Numbered from the stretch's first letter, positions 26,797 to 35,261 are shown. The stretch is DNA of 64,000 nucleotides from Allobranchiibius sp. CTAmp26 (GCF_017565405.1 NZ_JAGEKR010000021.1:53545-117544); one strand, 5' to 3'. Notes: generated by a model from the sequence alone, not told the origin. A program made the numbers and translations.

Positions 26797-27883
26797 TGTA
26801 CTCGGTCACGAGGTTGGTGACAGGCGGCTGATCGGTGGGAGTCCGCCGAGGGCGGTGTGGCGTCGTGAAGTGTTGTACTTGTGTAGCCAGGGCGCAAGGG
26901 CGGCGGCGCGCTCGGCGTTGCTGGTGAAGACCTGCCGGTAGGCCCATTCGGTGGCCAGGGTGCGGTTGAACCGTTCGACCTTTCCGTTTTGCCAGGGGCA
27001 GTGCGGGCGGATGAACTTGTGCTTGGCGCCCAGGGTTGTCATTGCGGCCTTGACGTTGGTGCTCTTGCGGTAGCTGAAGTGGTTGTCGGTGATGACCCGC
27101 TCGATGGTGGGGATGCCGCAGGCGGCAAAGTGGGTGGCGGCGCGCAGGATGAACGCGGCGCAGGTGTCGCCCTTCTCGTCCGGGAGGATCTCGCTGTAGG
27201 CCAGCCGGGAGTGGTCATCGACCATGGAGTGCACGTAGTCGTAGCCGATCCGGGCCTTCTTCTTCGCAGCTGTCGAGCCCATTTGGCGGCCGTGGGCTCT
27301 CCAGCCGCCGCCGTCGGGGATCTTGCCGATCTTCTTGACGTCGACGTGCACCAGTTCTCCTGGCCGCTCGCGTTCGTAGCGGACCGCAGTGGTCTTGGAG
27401 GAGCGGATCACCTCCCCGGTCAGCGGGTCGCACTGATGCAGATAGGGCAGGTCGTGGCGGCGCAGGATCCGGCTGACGGTGCGGGCCGGGATACCCAGCT
27501 CAGGCCCCAACCAGTCCTGACCGCGCCGGTACTGCCCTCGGGCGGCCACCACGGCTTGCTCGACCGACGCCGTGGTGCGTCGCGGGCTGTAGTGCGGTGC
27601 CGAGGACCGGTCGGCTAACCCGGCCTCGCCCTCGGCGTCGAATCTGCTGACCCACCGGTGCGCGCACTGGCGTGAGATGCCCATCGCCTTCGCTGCATGA
27701 GCCACCGCCCACCCCTGCCGGCGGACGCGGTCGACCAACAGACGGCGACCATGAATGTTCAGACGAGCATTAGCGTGAGACACGAGAACCTCCGGGCGGC
27801 TGGGACTTCGACAATCCACACCTCACCCGGAGGTTCTCCTCGTCGTCAACGCCTACGCGTCACCAACCTCCTGGCCGAGTACA
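26797..27883 (-). mobile_element. IS481-family insertion sequence with 6-bp target duplication
   Basis: The terminal inverted repeats start TGTACTCGG at 26797 and, read inward from 27883, TGTACTCGGCC, with AGGTTGGTGAC conserved in both. ACTAGA occurs at 26791-26796 and again at 27884-27889 as a target duplication. The intact transposase, clear ends and exact duplication indicate a recent insertion. It separated the 25832 gene from R2. Confidence 0.92.
26806..27783 (-). CDS. IS481-family transposase
   Basis: The GTG at 27783 starts VSHANARLNIHGRRLLVDRV and gives 325 residues; the first 12 codons of the longer frame lie in the terminal repeat region. An N-terminal helix-turn-helix (AHAAKAMGISRQCAHRWVSR) precedes the DDE integrase core: HVDVKKIGKI, then VITDNHFSYR, then NGKVERFNRTL. 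The frame is uninterrupted, so the enzyme is likely active. Confidence 0.95.
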   Translation of the reverse strand: MSHANARLNIHGRRLLVDRVRRQGWAVAHAAKAMGISRQCAHRWVSRFDAEGEAGLADRSSAPHYSPRRTTASVEQAVVAARGQYRRGQDWLGPELGIPARTVSRILRRHDLPYLHQCDPLTGEVIRSSKTTAVRYERERPGELVHVDVKKIGKIPDGGGWRAHGRQMGSTAAKKKARIGYDYVHSMVDDHSRLAYSEILPDEKGDTCAAFILRAATHFAACGIPTIERVITDNHFSYRKSTNVKAAMTTLGAKHKFIRPHCPWQNGKVERFNRTLATEWAYRQVFTSNAERAAALAPWLHKYNTSRRHTALGGLPPISRLSPTS

Positions 27884-27890
27884 ACTAGAC

Positions 27891-28030
27891 GCTGCTCAGT
27901 GACGATCCATTTCGAGCAGCTGCACGGGCCTGTCGCCGCATGCCAGGATCCGCGAAGCCTGTTGCTCGAAAGTCGTGCTCAGTGTTGCCGCTGCTCGAAA
28001 TGTCCGATCGTGGCGACTTTCGAGCATGGG
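27891..28030 (+). repeat. Structured intergenic element R2
   Basis: GCTGCTCAGT at 27891 with CGAGCAGC nearby, then TGCTCGAAAGTC at 27963 and GACTTTCGAGCA ending at 28026. The spacing matches R1 to within one base over about 135 bp. Compared with R1 the paired arms differ by matched changes that keep base pairing. Confidence 0.75.
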
Positions 28031-28065
28031 TCAGGACGCGAGCTGGGGGAGTGGTGCGGCACAGC

Positions 28066-28096
28066 AGAGGGGCCGCCCCGATCGGAGCGGCCCTCT
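28066..28096 (+). terminator. Hairpin terminator after R2
   Basis: AGAGGGGCCGC (28066-28076) pairs with GCGGCCCTCT (28087-28096) with one bulged G. The layout resembles the hairpin after lsr2. Confidence 0.65.
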
Positions 28097-28131
28097 TGTG
28101 GTGCACCGGTCGGGGTCCCCATCGCACTGCG

Positions 28132-28159
28132 ACTTGTCATAACTATTATCGGTTATTTG
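28132..28159 (+). repeat. dif-like direct repeat, copy B
   Basis: ACTTGTCATAA, then CTA, then TTATCGGTTATTT, in the same orientation as copy A at 23680. TAGA follows both. The three-base shorter centre would be unusual for XerCD, so this copy may be inactive or be used by another recombinase. Confidence 0.55.
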
Positions 28160-28233
28160 GTAGACATATCTAGAGAACTTCGATCACGGGCGAAACCGCA
28201 TAGCGCGTCAGACCTTCCAGGCAGAATCGTTAT

Positions 28234-29046
28234 GTGAGCTATAACGCGGATTGTGAGGGTGGCAGCGCACAGCCTGACCCGGCCGAGCGTGAATCCCATA
28301 CGGTTGTGTTGCTGGAGCAGGCACGCCTCACGGGCGACACTGCGGCGGCCAAGGGGCTGCGCGCCGAGGCGGTGGAAGTCAACGTTGCTTGGGCCACTGG
28401 GATTGCCCGGCGGTACGTCGGCCGGGGTGTGGACATTGATGATCTGCAGCAGGTGGCGCTGCTGGGCCTGGTGCTGGCGGTCGAACGATTCGACCCGCAC
28501 GAGGGCAGTTTCACCCCGTACGCCAGGGCCACCATCCACGGAGAGTTGAAGCGGCATCTACGCGATTACGCGTGGACCGTCCGCCCGCCGCGCGCGTTGC
28601 ATGACCGCTACCTGGAGATCCAGCGGACAACCCACAACCTGACCCAGAAGCTGGGCCGGATACCCAGGGAGGACGAGATCGCCGAGTCGTTAGGGATGAC
28701 TACGGCGCAGGTGCGCGAGGCACGCGCGGTGGCGGGGTCTTACGCCGCAACGTCGTTGGAGGCCTTGACTGCGGACCGACCTGACGCCTTCACCGGCGAG
28801 GGGCTGAACCTGGGCGTCATGGGCACCATCGAAGAGCGACTAGCGGCCCTGAGCCTTCGGGAAATCATCAAGACCTTGCAGCCAAGGGACCGGTTGATCG
28901 TGCAGCTGCGGTTCGGGCAGGACTTGACCCAGCGACAGATCGGCCAGCGGTTGGGCATCTCACAGATGCAGGTCTCCCGCCTGCTGGCAGCCGTCATGAG
29001 ACGCCTGCGAGACACCCTGGCCGGCGACACCGCGCAAGCGTCCTGA
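28234..29046 (+). CDS. SigB/SigF-type RNA polymerase sigma factor
   Basis: The GTG at 28234 gives 270 residues with regions 2, 3 and 4. Region 2 has VDIDDLQQVALLGLVLAVER and SFTPYARATIHGELKRHLRD. Region 3 has TQKLGRIPREDEIAESLGM, and region 4 has RQIGQRLGISQMQVSRLLAA. This is the stress/sporulation SigB-SigF group. No anti-sigma or anti-anti-sigma gene is next to it, so control must come from elsewhere. It may direct stress genes such as the PRC/YsnF group, but no promoter match was verified. Confidence 0.92.
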   Translation: MSYNADCEGGSAQPDPAERESHTVVLLEQARLTGDTAAAKGLRAEAVEVNVAWATGIARRYVGRGVDIDDLQQVALLGLVLAVERFDPHEGSFTPYARATIHGELKRHLRDYAWTVRPPRALHDRYLEIQRTTHNLTQKLGRIPREDEIAESLGMTTAQVREARAVAGSYAATSLEALTADRPDAFTGEGLNLGVMGTIEERLAALSLREIIKTLQPRDRLIVQLRFGQDLTQRQIGQRLGISQMQVSRLLAAVMRRLRDTLAGDTAQAS

Positions 29047-29302
29047 ACCCCTGTCCACACACGACGGTTAAAGAAACCTCCCTACGGTTCCAGGCGCGCA
29101 CACGACGCCCGGACCCCGCCCAGTGTGCTGCGCCCGGACCCCGCACGGCACAGTGAGCCATGCTCGGTGCGGGCTTAAGCAGTCAGGCTCGTACCGGGCA
29201 CGGCCCGCGTTCTTTGGCGTTGGTTGAGCTGGTCAGGGTCGCCGGGCCTGCTTCCTCTGCCGGTGTACCCCCTGGAGGGAATAGCGTCACCACCTTGTAG
29301 GT

Positions 29303-29394
29303 GTCGTTCTGGGGTACACCCCAAAACGACAGTCTTCGCACCCGCGATTCCTGTCGTTCTGGGTGCGGGGTGGGGTCATTCCGACAGATGTGTC
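29303..29394 (+). repeat. Structured intergenic element P2
   Basis: A 28-bp near-perfect palindrome (GTCGTTCTGGGGTA, then CACCCCAAAACGAC) is followed by CTGGG at offset 56 and TTCCGACAGATGTGTC at offset 76, identical spacing to P1. It lies in a 619-bp gap (29047-29665) that also has a short GC-rich direct repeat (CGCCCGGACCCCGC twice, near 29107 and 29130) and no supported gene. Confidence 0.7.
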
Positions 29395-29665
29395 CGAGGA
29401 GTCAGGTCAGCTGCACCCCAGCCGCGGCCTCGACGGGCCTTTCCTTCGAGGGGCGCGTCAGCTGGGGGTGCTGTCTGTAGACCATTGCTCTCCACTAAGA
29501 GGCGTGCTTGCCGACCTTAGCGGTGATGGCTTCCAGCCGCCGTGAGACGCGGGACCCGTCGAGTGCGCTGGCGCAGTGGACGATGCGTGGGCATCAGTAA
29601 CCCGGTGTGCAGCGAATGCACCCCCTCCGCGGGCGTCAGCGGTCGCAGGCCGCTTGGCCGGTTTG

Positions 29666-31312
29666 TCAGCCGTAGGTGTCGTGCAGCCGCACGTTGGCGA
29701 GCTCCACGGTCCCGTCGGCCAACCGCCAAAAGTGCAATCGGCGTGCTGAGGGTGTTTTGTGCTGCAGGTACAGGCGCCAGCAGGTCTCTCCGCCTGGCCG
29801 GGTAACGGGGCGGTTGTTGCCCCCGGCCCCGTCGCGCAGTTGATGCAGTTCGTAGCTTGGAATTGTTTCCGCGCGGCCGCACACGACGTCGGCGATGGCG
29901 TTTATTACTCGGTCGGGTTGGATTCCTTCGAGTTCCTTCCACGAGCTGAAGAACTCGGGACCGACTGTGAACTGCGCCCACGGGTAGGTGATCTTGTCCG
30001 CGGCGGTGGTGCGGTTTGCCCAACTGATGTAGGCGCGGAACTGCAGTTCCTCTGTGGGATCGGGGAATTCGGCGGGGGTGCCGAGGACCGAGTCCGTGGT
30101 GCCTTGAGGGAATCTGACGATGCCGCGGGAGTCGGCCAGCCGCAGGCGCAAGGCGCGCACCTGAGTGCGCAGCTGCTGCTTGTCCTGTTGCGCGCGCTCG
30201 TACTTGCGCTCTATTGACTGCAGGCGGCGCGCGAGCAGGACATGCTCGGTGCGCATCGCGACCAGTGCGGCATCGCTGGTGTCTTCCGGCGAGGTCTCCG
30301 AAGGACCGTCGACGACTAGGCCATCAGTGCTCTCGTCATTGTCGTCGGGGATGGCATCGGGCGGTGCGGGGGGGATGAGCCAACCCGGGCCGGCGGGCAG
30401 TACGGCCAGGCTCGGTGTTTGCGCAAGGTCTGCGTCATCGGCCACGGTGACGACGACGTCATCCGGTGATGTGGTGAGAATTTCGACGGCGATGACCTCG
30501 CCGACGGTGAAAAGGTCGGTCACTGGTGGTACCGGGTCGTCGTCACCAGCAGTCGTGATCGTCCTGGCCGTCGTGATGATGCCAGGCAGCAGTTCGACCT
30601 GGAGTTCGTGGAGTTGGAGATGGGCGACACGAGCTAACCAGCGGCTCCCGGCCCGCAGTTCGGCGTCGGCGTCGGCGTCGGCCAGGGTACGTGCCATGGC
30701 GGTGACGTCGATCCGGTTTGCTGCGCGGTCGTAGCGGCCCTCGACACGCATTCCGGCGCACAGCAGTCGTTCGGCCAGGACACCGGCTGCGATCATGTCC
30801 GGCCAGATAACGGCCGGCATGATGGCGCCAAAGTGATCGAGGTCGACCAGGCCGCAGTTGCCGACGACACCTTTTACCGTCCCTGTGGTCTTTACCGTCC
30901 CGGTCGTTGCGCCGGGCAAAAACAGCCCTGCCTGGCGGGCCGCGGCCATCGCGTCGCTGATCAGGTCGTCAGTGATGCGTTCTCGGTCGCTGAGGTCGTA
31001 CGCGAAGCGCAGCGGGGACAGCCGCACATTGTGGATCCAGCCGAGGTCGACGGGGTAGACCCGGGAGGCTCCGCCATAGACCTGGCAGCCGTCGGGAAGC
31101 TCCTCGGAGTACGCCCACGAGATCGCTCCGGTGGGTAGAACGCGAAGGTCGCACAGGCCGGCCAGCGCCTGCTCCAGTTCGGCCACGTCCGGGTAGGGTT
31201 CCCCGGCTCCGCTGGCGACCGTGACGACCAGCACGGGCCGGATTCGACCAGGTTTCTGGATGGCTCTCGCGAGAGCTCGTGCCTCATCGACGGATTGCAC
31301 AGGAGCAGTCAC
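29666..31312 (-). CDS. Coiled-coil hypothetical protein, last gene of the AAA/DegT operon
   Basis: The 548-residue product has an N-terminal alpha/beta part (RPVLVVTVASGAGEPYPDVA, then a YGGASRVYPVDLGW motif like those in uncharacterised conflict-type proteins). A middle beta-rich part follows, then an acidic linker at about 315-350 and a coiled coil at about 360-395 (RRLQSIERKYERAQQDKQQL). The C-terminal domain has WRLYLQHK and ARRLHFWRLADGTVELANVR, loosely recalling RelE/ParE-like folds. I do not recognise a named family. It is the downstream-most gene of the minus-strand operon beginning at 37448. Confidence 0.5.
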   Translation of the reverse strand: MTAPVQSVDEARALARAIQKPGRIRPVLVVTVASGAGEPYPDVAELEQALAGLCDLRVLPTGAISWAYSEELPDGCQVYGGASRVYPVDLGWIHNVRLSPLRFAYDLSDRERITDDLISDAMAAARQAGLFLPGATTGTVKTTGTVKGVVGNCGLVDLDHFGAIMPAVIWPDMIAAGVLAERLLCAGMRVEGRYDRAANRIDVTAMARTLADADADAELRAGSRWLARVAHLQLHELQVELLPGIITTARTITTAGDDDPVPPVTDLFTVGEVIAVEILTTSPDDVVVTVADDADLAQTPSLAVLPAGPGWLIPPAPPDAIPDDNDESTDGLVVDGPSETSPEDTSDAALVAMRTEHVLLARRLQSIERKYERAQQDKQQLRTQVRALRLRLADSRGIVRFPQGTTDSVLGTPAEFPDPTEELQFRAYISWANRTTAADKITYPWAQFTVGPEFFSSWKELEGIQPDRVINAIADVVCGRAETIPSYELHQLRDGAGGNNRPVTRPGGETCWRLYLQHKTPSARRLHFWRLADGTVELANVRLHDTYG

Positions 31313-31398
31313 TGTCGCTCACTCTCTCGGGTTGGGCTGTTGAGTCCTGGCGCTGCCGGTCGCCATCGGGGGAACGGGTGACCGGCAGCGCATGGGTC

Positions 31399-31566
31399 TC
31401 ATGCGCGACCGGGCTTCCCGGACTGGGAGCGGTCGTCGTGGTGGTTGCGGCGATCGAGCTTGGCGGAGCCTCGTTCCTTCTGCTTGGCCAGGCGGTCCTG
31501 GGACTTCTGCCGCTTCTGTGCCTCGGAGGGGTTCCGGGGCGGGTTGAGGGGCTTCTTAGTCGACAT
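31399..31566 (-). CDS. Small basic protein (55 aa) with a very strong ribosome binding site
   Basis: The ATG at 31566 is preceded by GAAGGAGGTGAA, a near-perfect Shine-Dalgarno site. The 55-residue product is rich in Lys, Arg, Pro and Ser (MSTKKPLNPPRNPSEAQKRQ, with a GSAKLDRRNHHDD segment later) and is surely soluble and disordered. It lies between the DegT gene and the 548-residue gene in the same operon. It could bind nucleic acid or act as a small partner. Confidence 0.65.
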   Translation of the reverse strand: MSTKKPLNPPRNPSEAQKRQKSQDRLAKQKERGSAKLDRRNHHDDRSQSGKPGRA

Positions 31567-31606
31567 GGTTCACCTCCTTCAGGGGGCGTGGCGGGGCGTG
31601 GCAGGA

Positions 31607-31678
31607 CTACTGCGGGTCGTTTTTGCTGTCGCCGCAGCGGGCGCATCTACCCATGCCGCAGCTGGTGCAGTGGGCCAC
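31607..31678 (-). CDS. Possible 23-residue cysteine-rich protein inside the DegT reading frame
   Basis: A GTG at 31678 follows GGAAGGAGGTGAACACC, as strong a ribosome binding site as the next gene has. It would give 23 residues with four cysteines in CTSCGMGRCARC order. The frame is the same as the upstream aminotransferase ORF, which runs through it, so the segment may be made both as a C-terminal tail and as a free peptide. A zinc-binding or modified-peptide role is possible; neither is proved. Confidence 0.45.
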   Translation of the reverse strand: MAHCTSCGMGRCARCGDSKNDPQ

Positions 31679-32734
31679 GGTGTTCACCTCCTTCCGGGCG
31701 TTTGGTGGCGTGCTGCTTGGTGGCGATGCGCGGCGCAGGCGGGCAACCCAGTCCGGCGCAGGCCGGGTCGGGTCGAGCCAGGTGGCGCCCGGAAGGCTCA
31801 CTCTGTGGACGTGATCGGTCGAATAGGTGCCCGGTCCCGGGTCGACGATGAGGTCCAGCACTGGGTTCGTGCGCCGCGAGCAGTCGCCGAGGACACGCAC
31901 CCCGGGGTGGGCGAGGCGAACGTGCTGAACGGCGGCCCAGCGCGCGTGCTGTTGTTCGCCGAGGTCGAGACGGCGCAGCTGGTGTGCGGCAATGAGTGCG
32001 CTGAGGGGAGAGATCCGCGCCGAACTGGACGCCGGCCGTGGGCAGAGGCCGGTGAGCTGTTGTCGAACGGGGTGCTGGGTGGCCTGGACGGCGTACTCGT
32101 GGAGTCGGCGGTGGGCGGTGACCAACGCACCCCCTTCACCGGCATCGACGATTTTGCCTGGTCCGAACGAGAACACGGTGACGTCGGCACCGAGGGCGCC
32201 GGTCGACACCGCGTCGAGGGTGGATCCGAGAGCCTGGGCGGCGTCCTCGACGATCGGCGTACCACGCAGCGCCTCGCGCAGCGCGGGGATGTCCGCCGGG
32301 ATGCCGAACAGGTCCGTGGCGATGCACGCTGCGGTGCGCGCAGTGAGCGCGGCGCGCACCGCGGTGGGCTCGATCGTCGCGCTACTCGGGTCGACGTTCA
32401 GGAAGACCGGCGTGGCGCCTATACGCCGGATCGCGGTGAGCGCCGCGTCCCAGTCATAGGCCGCGGTCAGCACCTCGTCCCCGGCCTGCACGCCGACCGC
32501 CTCAAGCGCGATCAGCAGCGCGGTGCTGCCCGAGGGCAGCGCGAGGCAGTGGTCGTCCGAACCCAGCAGATCCAGCAGCGCTTCCTCCAATTCGGCGATC
32601 GTCCCGCCGCCGGTGATCGAGCTCGTGGCGGTCCGGTCGGTCTGTTCGGTCCACCAGGCCATGGCCTCGCTGGCGCGCTGCAGAAGGACGGCGTCGGTGT
32701 GGCCAGTGCGCGGTGCCGGCGTTGCGGGTCTCAC
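31607..32734 (-). CDS. DegT/DnrJ/EryC1-type PLP aminotransferase homologue
   Basis: The 375-residue frame has the fold I PLP-enzyme features: SSITGGGTIAELEEALLDLL, the substrate-side LPSGSTALLIAL helix, the PLP aspartate in EDAAQALGS, and the Schiff-base lysine in FSFGPGKIVDAGEGG. Family members transaminate nucleotide-linked keto sugars or related substrates. No sugar pathway genes are adjacent. The last 23 residues carry four cysteines and may be a separate small product. It overlaps the AAA gene by 4 bp. Confidence 0.8.
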   Translation of the reverse strand: MRPATPAPRTGHTDAVLLQRASEAMAWWTEQTDRTATSSITGGGTIAELEEALLDLLGSDDHCLALPSGSTALLIALEAVGVQAGDEVLTAAYDWDAALTAIRRIGATPVFLNVDPSSATIEPTAVRAALTARTAACIATDLFGIPADIPALREALRGTPIVEDAAQALGSTLDAVSTGALGADVTVFSFGPGKIVDAGEGGALVTAHRRLHEYAVQATQHPVRQQLTGLCPRPASSSARISPLSALIAAHQLRRLDLGEQQHARWAAVQHVRLAHPGVRVLGDCSRRTNPVLDLIVDPGPGTYSTDHVHRVSLPGATWLDPTRPAPDWVARLRRASPPSSTPPNARKEVNTVAHCTSCGMGRCARCGDSKNDPQ

Positions 32735-34446
32735 GACGCGTGGCTTCCGGTGGTGATTTGCTGCACCCGGGCGCGGACCAGGTTCAGGTCCACATGCCCG
32801 GAGGTGTCAGCCATGGGCTGCAGGTAGCTCGGGAGGTGCACCGGTGTGCCCAGCCGTCGGGCGGCCTCCCAGGGAAGGTGCGGCATGAACTTGGCCTGCA
32901 GGACGGAGCGCAGTGCGAGCAGCTCGTGCTCGCGCTCGTCCAACGGCGCGAGTAGGTCCCCGAACGCCCACTGCAGGTGTCGGAGGGTGATGACCTGGCT
33001 GCCGTCGCCGTCGGCGTAGGTCATGGCGCGGTCGAGGACGTCGATCAGTGACCGGCCGGTCAGCAGTCCCGCGTAGCCTCGTACGGCCTGCTCGCCGGCG
33101 CCCTGTTCGAGGTTGCGACCTGCACGGGCCGCGGCGACCGTCAGGACCTGTGCGGCCTCCTCGGGGGAGGGGTGCAAAATCGGCACGGTGGTGAACCGGT
33201 CGAGCATGGCCGAGTCCATGAGGTCGGCTCTGTTCGTAGTTGCCACGACGGTCACCTGCGTGCCGGTCTTGTCTCCCAGCCAGGTCATCAGTTCGGCGAG
33301 CATTCGCTCGGAGGTGCCGCCGTCTGCGGACGCGCCTGTGTTGCGGCGCCCGACGGCCTGGTCGATCTCGTCCACGTGCAGGACGCACGGCGCCATCGCC
33401 TCCACGGTCTCCAGAACCTCGCGAAGCTGTCGCTCGGACTCACCGACCCATGGGCTGCGCACGTTCGCCATCGCGACGGCCGGCACGCCGAGCTCGTCGG
33501 CGATCGCGGTCACCACCAGCGTTTTTCCGACACCGGGCGGCCCGACCAACAGCATCGGCCTGGGGTGGCGTCCGGTGGCCTTGGCCTCCTGCAGTATCAG
33601 GCGGATCTGGGGCAGTCCGGCGACTCCGGCTAGCCCTTCACCGGGCGCATATACCGTCAGCGACCCGCCGAGCCGGTCGCGCAGCGCATCGCCCTTGGCC
33701 GACTGAACCCACGCCGGGGTGAGCGGCTCTTGCAGGTGCCGGGCTCGCGCCAGGTCCGCCAGGGTCAAGCCGCCGCTGATCGCGGCCAGTCGTTGCACCG
33801 ATAGGCCTTCGGCCAATCGCAGGGTGGGGCCGCCCTGTCGCGGCTGCTGCAGCGCGGCAATCATCGCGGACCGTTCGCCGAGGTCGGGCGGGTCCACTGT
33901 CACGGTGACCAACCCGGGGAGCCGGCGCAGCCGCGGGTCGGGGTTTGCGCTGAGAGCCAGCAGCACGATGCGGTGGCCAAGCTTCGCGAACGCCGGGTCG
34001 ATGCTGGCCTCGGCAACCAACTGCAGGAACCGCTGATGTTCCCGTGATGGTGCGTGCCCGACATCGGGCAGCACCAGATCCGTGCCGTTGATGAGCAACG
34101 TTGCGGGTGTGGTGACCGTCCGCAGCGCGGCGAGCACCTCAGCCAGGGCCTCGTCGGCGTCCGCTGCGGCATCGGGCAGGTGCACCGTCAAAGGTTCCGC
34201 GCCGGGAATCTCCGGCTGATGCGCGCCGCTGGCCAGCGACCACTCGATCACCGGGCGCCCCTGGTCGCTCTGCCGGGTGATCAGATGCCGCCGCACCCGG
34301 CGTACCTTCCGCTCGGCGCAGACGACGAAGTCGGAGGTGTTCCCGACCACGAGGAAGGCCACGCCCAGCTGCTCGGCGTCGTCCAGAGCACGATCGAGAC
34401 GCAGGGTGGACCGCAACGGGACGGCGCCTGCGGTGACGACGTTCAT
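32731..34446 (-). CDS. AAA+ ATPase, Cdc48/Ycf46-like, with a degenerate first module
   Basis: The N-terminal half (about 1-260) resembles a degraded AAA module or docking region without a P-loop. The second half (about 285-500) is complete: Walker A GPPGVGKT, Walker B CVLHVDEID, sensor 1 VVATTNRADLMD and an arginine-containing MLDRFTTVPI segment. The closest recognisable group is the Ycf46/Cdc48-type unfoldase-like ATPase. It would remodel a protein partner, likely one encoded in this operon. It overlaps both flanking genes by 4 bp, so the set is translationally coupled. Confidence 0.8.
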   Translation of the reverse strand: MNVVTAGAVPLRSTLRLDRALDDAEQLGVAFLVVGNTSDFVVCAERKVRRVRRHLITRQSDQGRPVIEWSLASGAHQPEIPGAEPLTVHLPDAAADADEALAEVLAALRTVTTPATLLINGTDLVLPDVGHAPSREHQRFLQLVAEASIDPAFAKLGHRIVLLALSANPDPRLRRLPGLVTVTVDPPDLGERSAMIAALQQPRQGGPTLRLAEGLSVQRLAAISGGLTLADLARARHLQEPLTPAWVQSAKGDALRDRLGGSLTVYAPGEGLAGVAGLPQIRLILQEAKATGRHPRPMLLVGPPGVGKTLVVTAIADELGVPAVAMANVRSPWVGESERQLREVLETVEAMAPCVLHVDEIDQAVGRRNTGASADGGTSERMLAELMTWLGDKTGTQVTVVATTNRADLMDSAMLDRFTTVPILHPSPEEAAQVLTVAAARAGRNLEQGAGEQAVRGYAGLLTGRSLIDVLDRAMTYADGDGSQVITLRHLQWAFGDLLAPLDEREHELLALRSVLQAKFMPHLPWEAARRLGTPVHLPSYLQPMADTSGHVDLNLVRARVQQITTGSHAS

Positions 34447-35225
34447 CGCCGCTCACCGACTCGCGCCTGGGCGTCCTGCGTGGTCGCGGTACGACGGTTG
34501 CCTCGGTGCAGCGCGCAGTGCTGCAGCGCGCCGTGCACGAGGTCGCTGCGGTCCTGCCGCGCGGCGAGTTGAATCAGCGTCCCGCCACCGGGGTTGTCGT
34601 GGCGGGTCACCGACGTGGCCTCGACCAGCACCCCGTGCCGGCTCAGTTGATCGCGCAGGTCGGCCAGCATCGTCTCGCACGAGTCGCCGGCGGCGGCGAA
34701 GTCGATCTCGAACGTGCCGCCGTCTTCCACGAGCGCCAGCACGGTCGTGTCCCCACGAGTGGCCGCGACAGCCTGCCCGGCTTCGGTGGCGTCGGTGTGC
34801 ACCTGGTAGCCCAGCTCGCGCATGGACTGTGTCAGCGCGTGCCCGACCACCGCTCGTTCATCCCGCTGCACCAGCGGAACTGCTCGGTCGACCAGCTGGT
34901 AAAACGAGGACACGGCGTCCTGCAGCTGCGTGTTCGCGTCCGCCCGGCCGAGCGAGACCGCGGTGGTCGCAGCGGTCAGCTGGCGGCCGGCTCGGGCGAG
35001 TAGGGGAGCGTCGACGTGTCCGAACGCCGCGGACATGCCCGGCGCCTGCAGCACGGAGGCGAGGGTCTCCAGTCTCTGCTGTGGGGTACCGGTCAGTGAT
35101 GCCTGCTGGGCCGCGGCCAGCTGGGTCGAGGCAATCGTGGCCCCGACCCTCATCAGGCCCTGGTGGGCGGCCCGGGCGAGGACCTGCTGCTGCATCTGAA
35201 CTGAGTTGGAGGTGTAGTTCGACAT
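34443..35225 (-). CDS. Hypothetical protein with a DUF2997-like C-terminal segment
   Basis: The 260-residue protein is mostly helical over about residues 1-130 (QQVLARAAHQGLMRV; QLTAATTAVSLGRADA). A later segment, VEDGGTFEIDFAAAGDSCE, has the pattern of DUF2997 (beta strand, glycine, beta strand, G-x-S-C). DUF1257 and DUF2997 proteins are linked to Ycf46-type AAA genes in cyanobacteria, and here the next gene is such an ATPase. The match is by pattern only. Translation is coupled to the ATPase through an ATGA overlap. Confidence 0.45.
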   Translation of the reverse strand: MSNYTSNSVQMQQQVLARAAHQGLMRVGATIASTQLAAAQQASLTGTPQQRLETLASVLQAPGMSAAFGHVDAPLLARAGRQLTAATTAVSLGRADANTQLQDAVSSFYQLVDRAVPLVQRDERAVVGHALTQSMRELGYQVHTDATEAGQAVAATRGDTTVLALVEDGGTFEIDFAAAGDSCETMLADLRDQLSRHGVLVEATSVTRHDNPGGGTLIQLAARQDRSDLVHGALQHCALHRGNRRTATTQDAQARVGERR

Positions 35226-35261
35226 GTCGTCCTTCTTCTTCCGGAGTGGATGGTTCGGTAC

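Noticed and set aside
26806..27819. Longer transposase start for IS481 at 27819
   Set aside because: The added 12 residues match no IS481 protein, and GTG at 27783 gives the usual family N-terminus.
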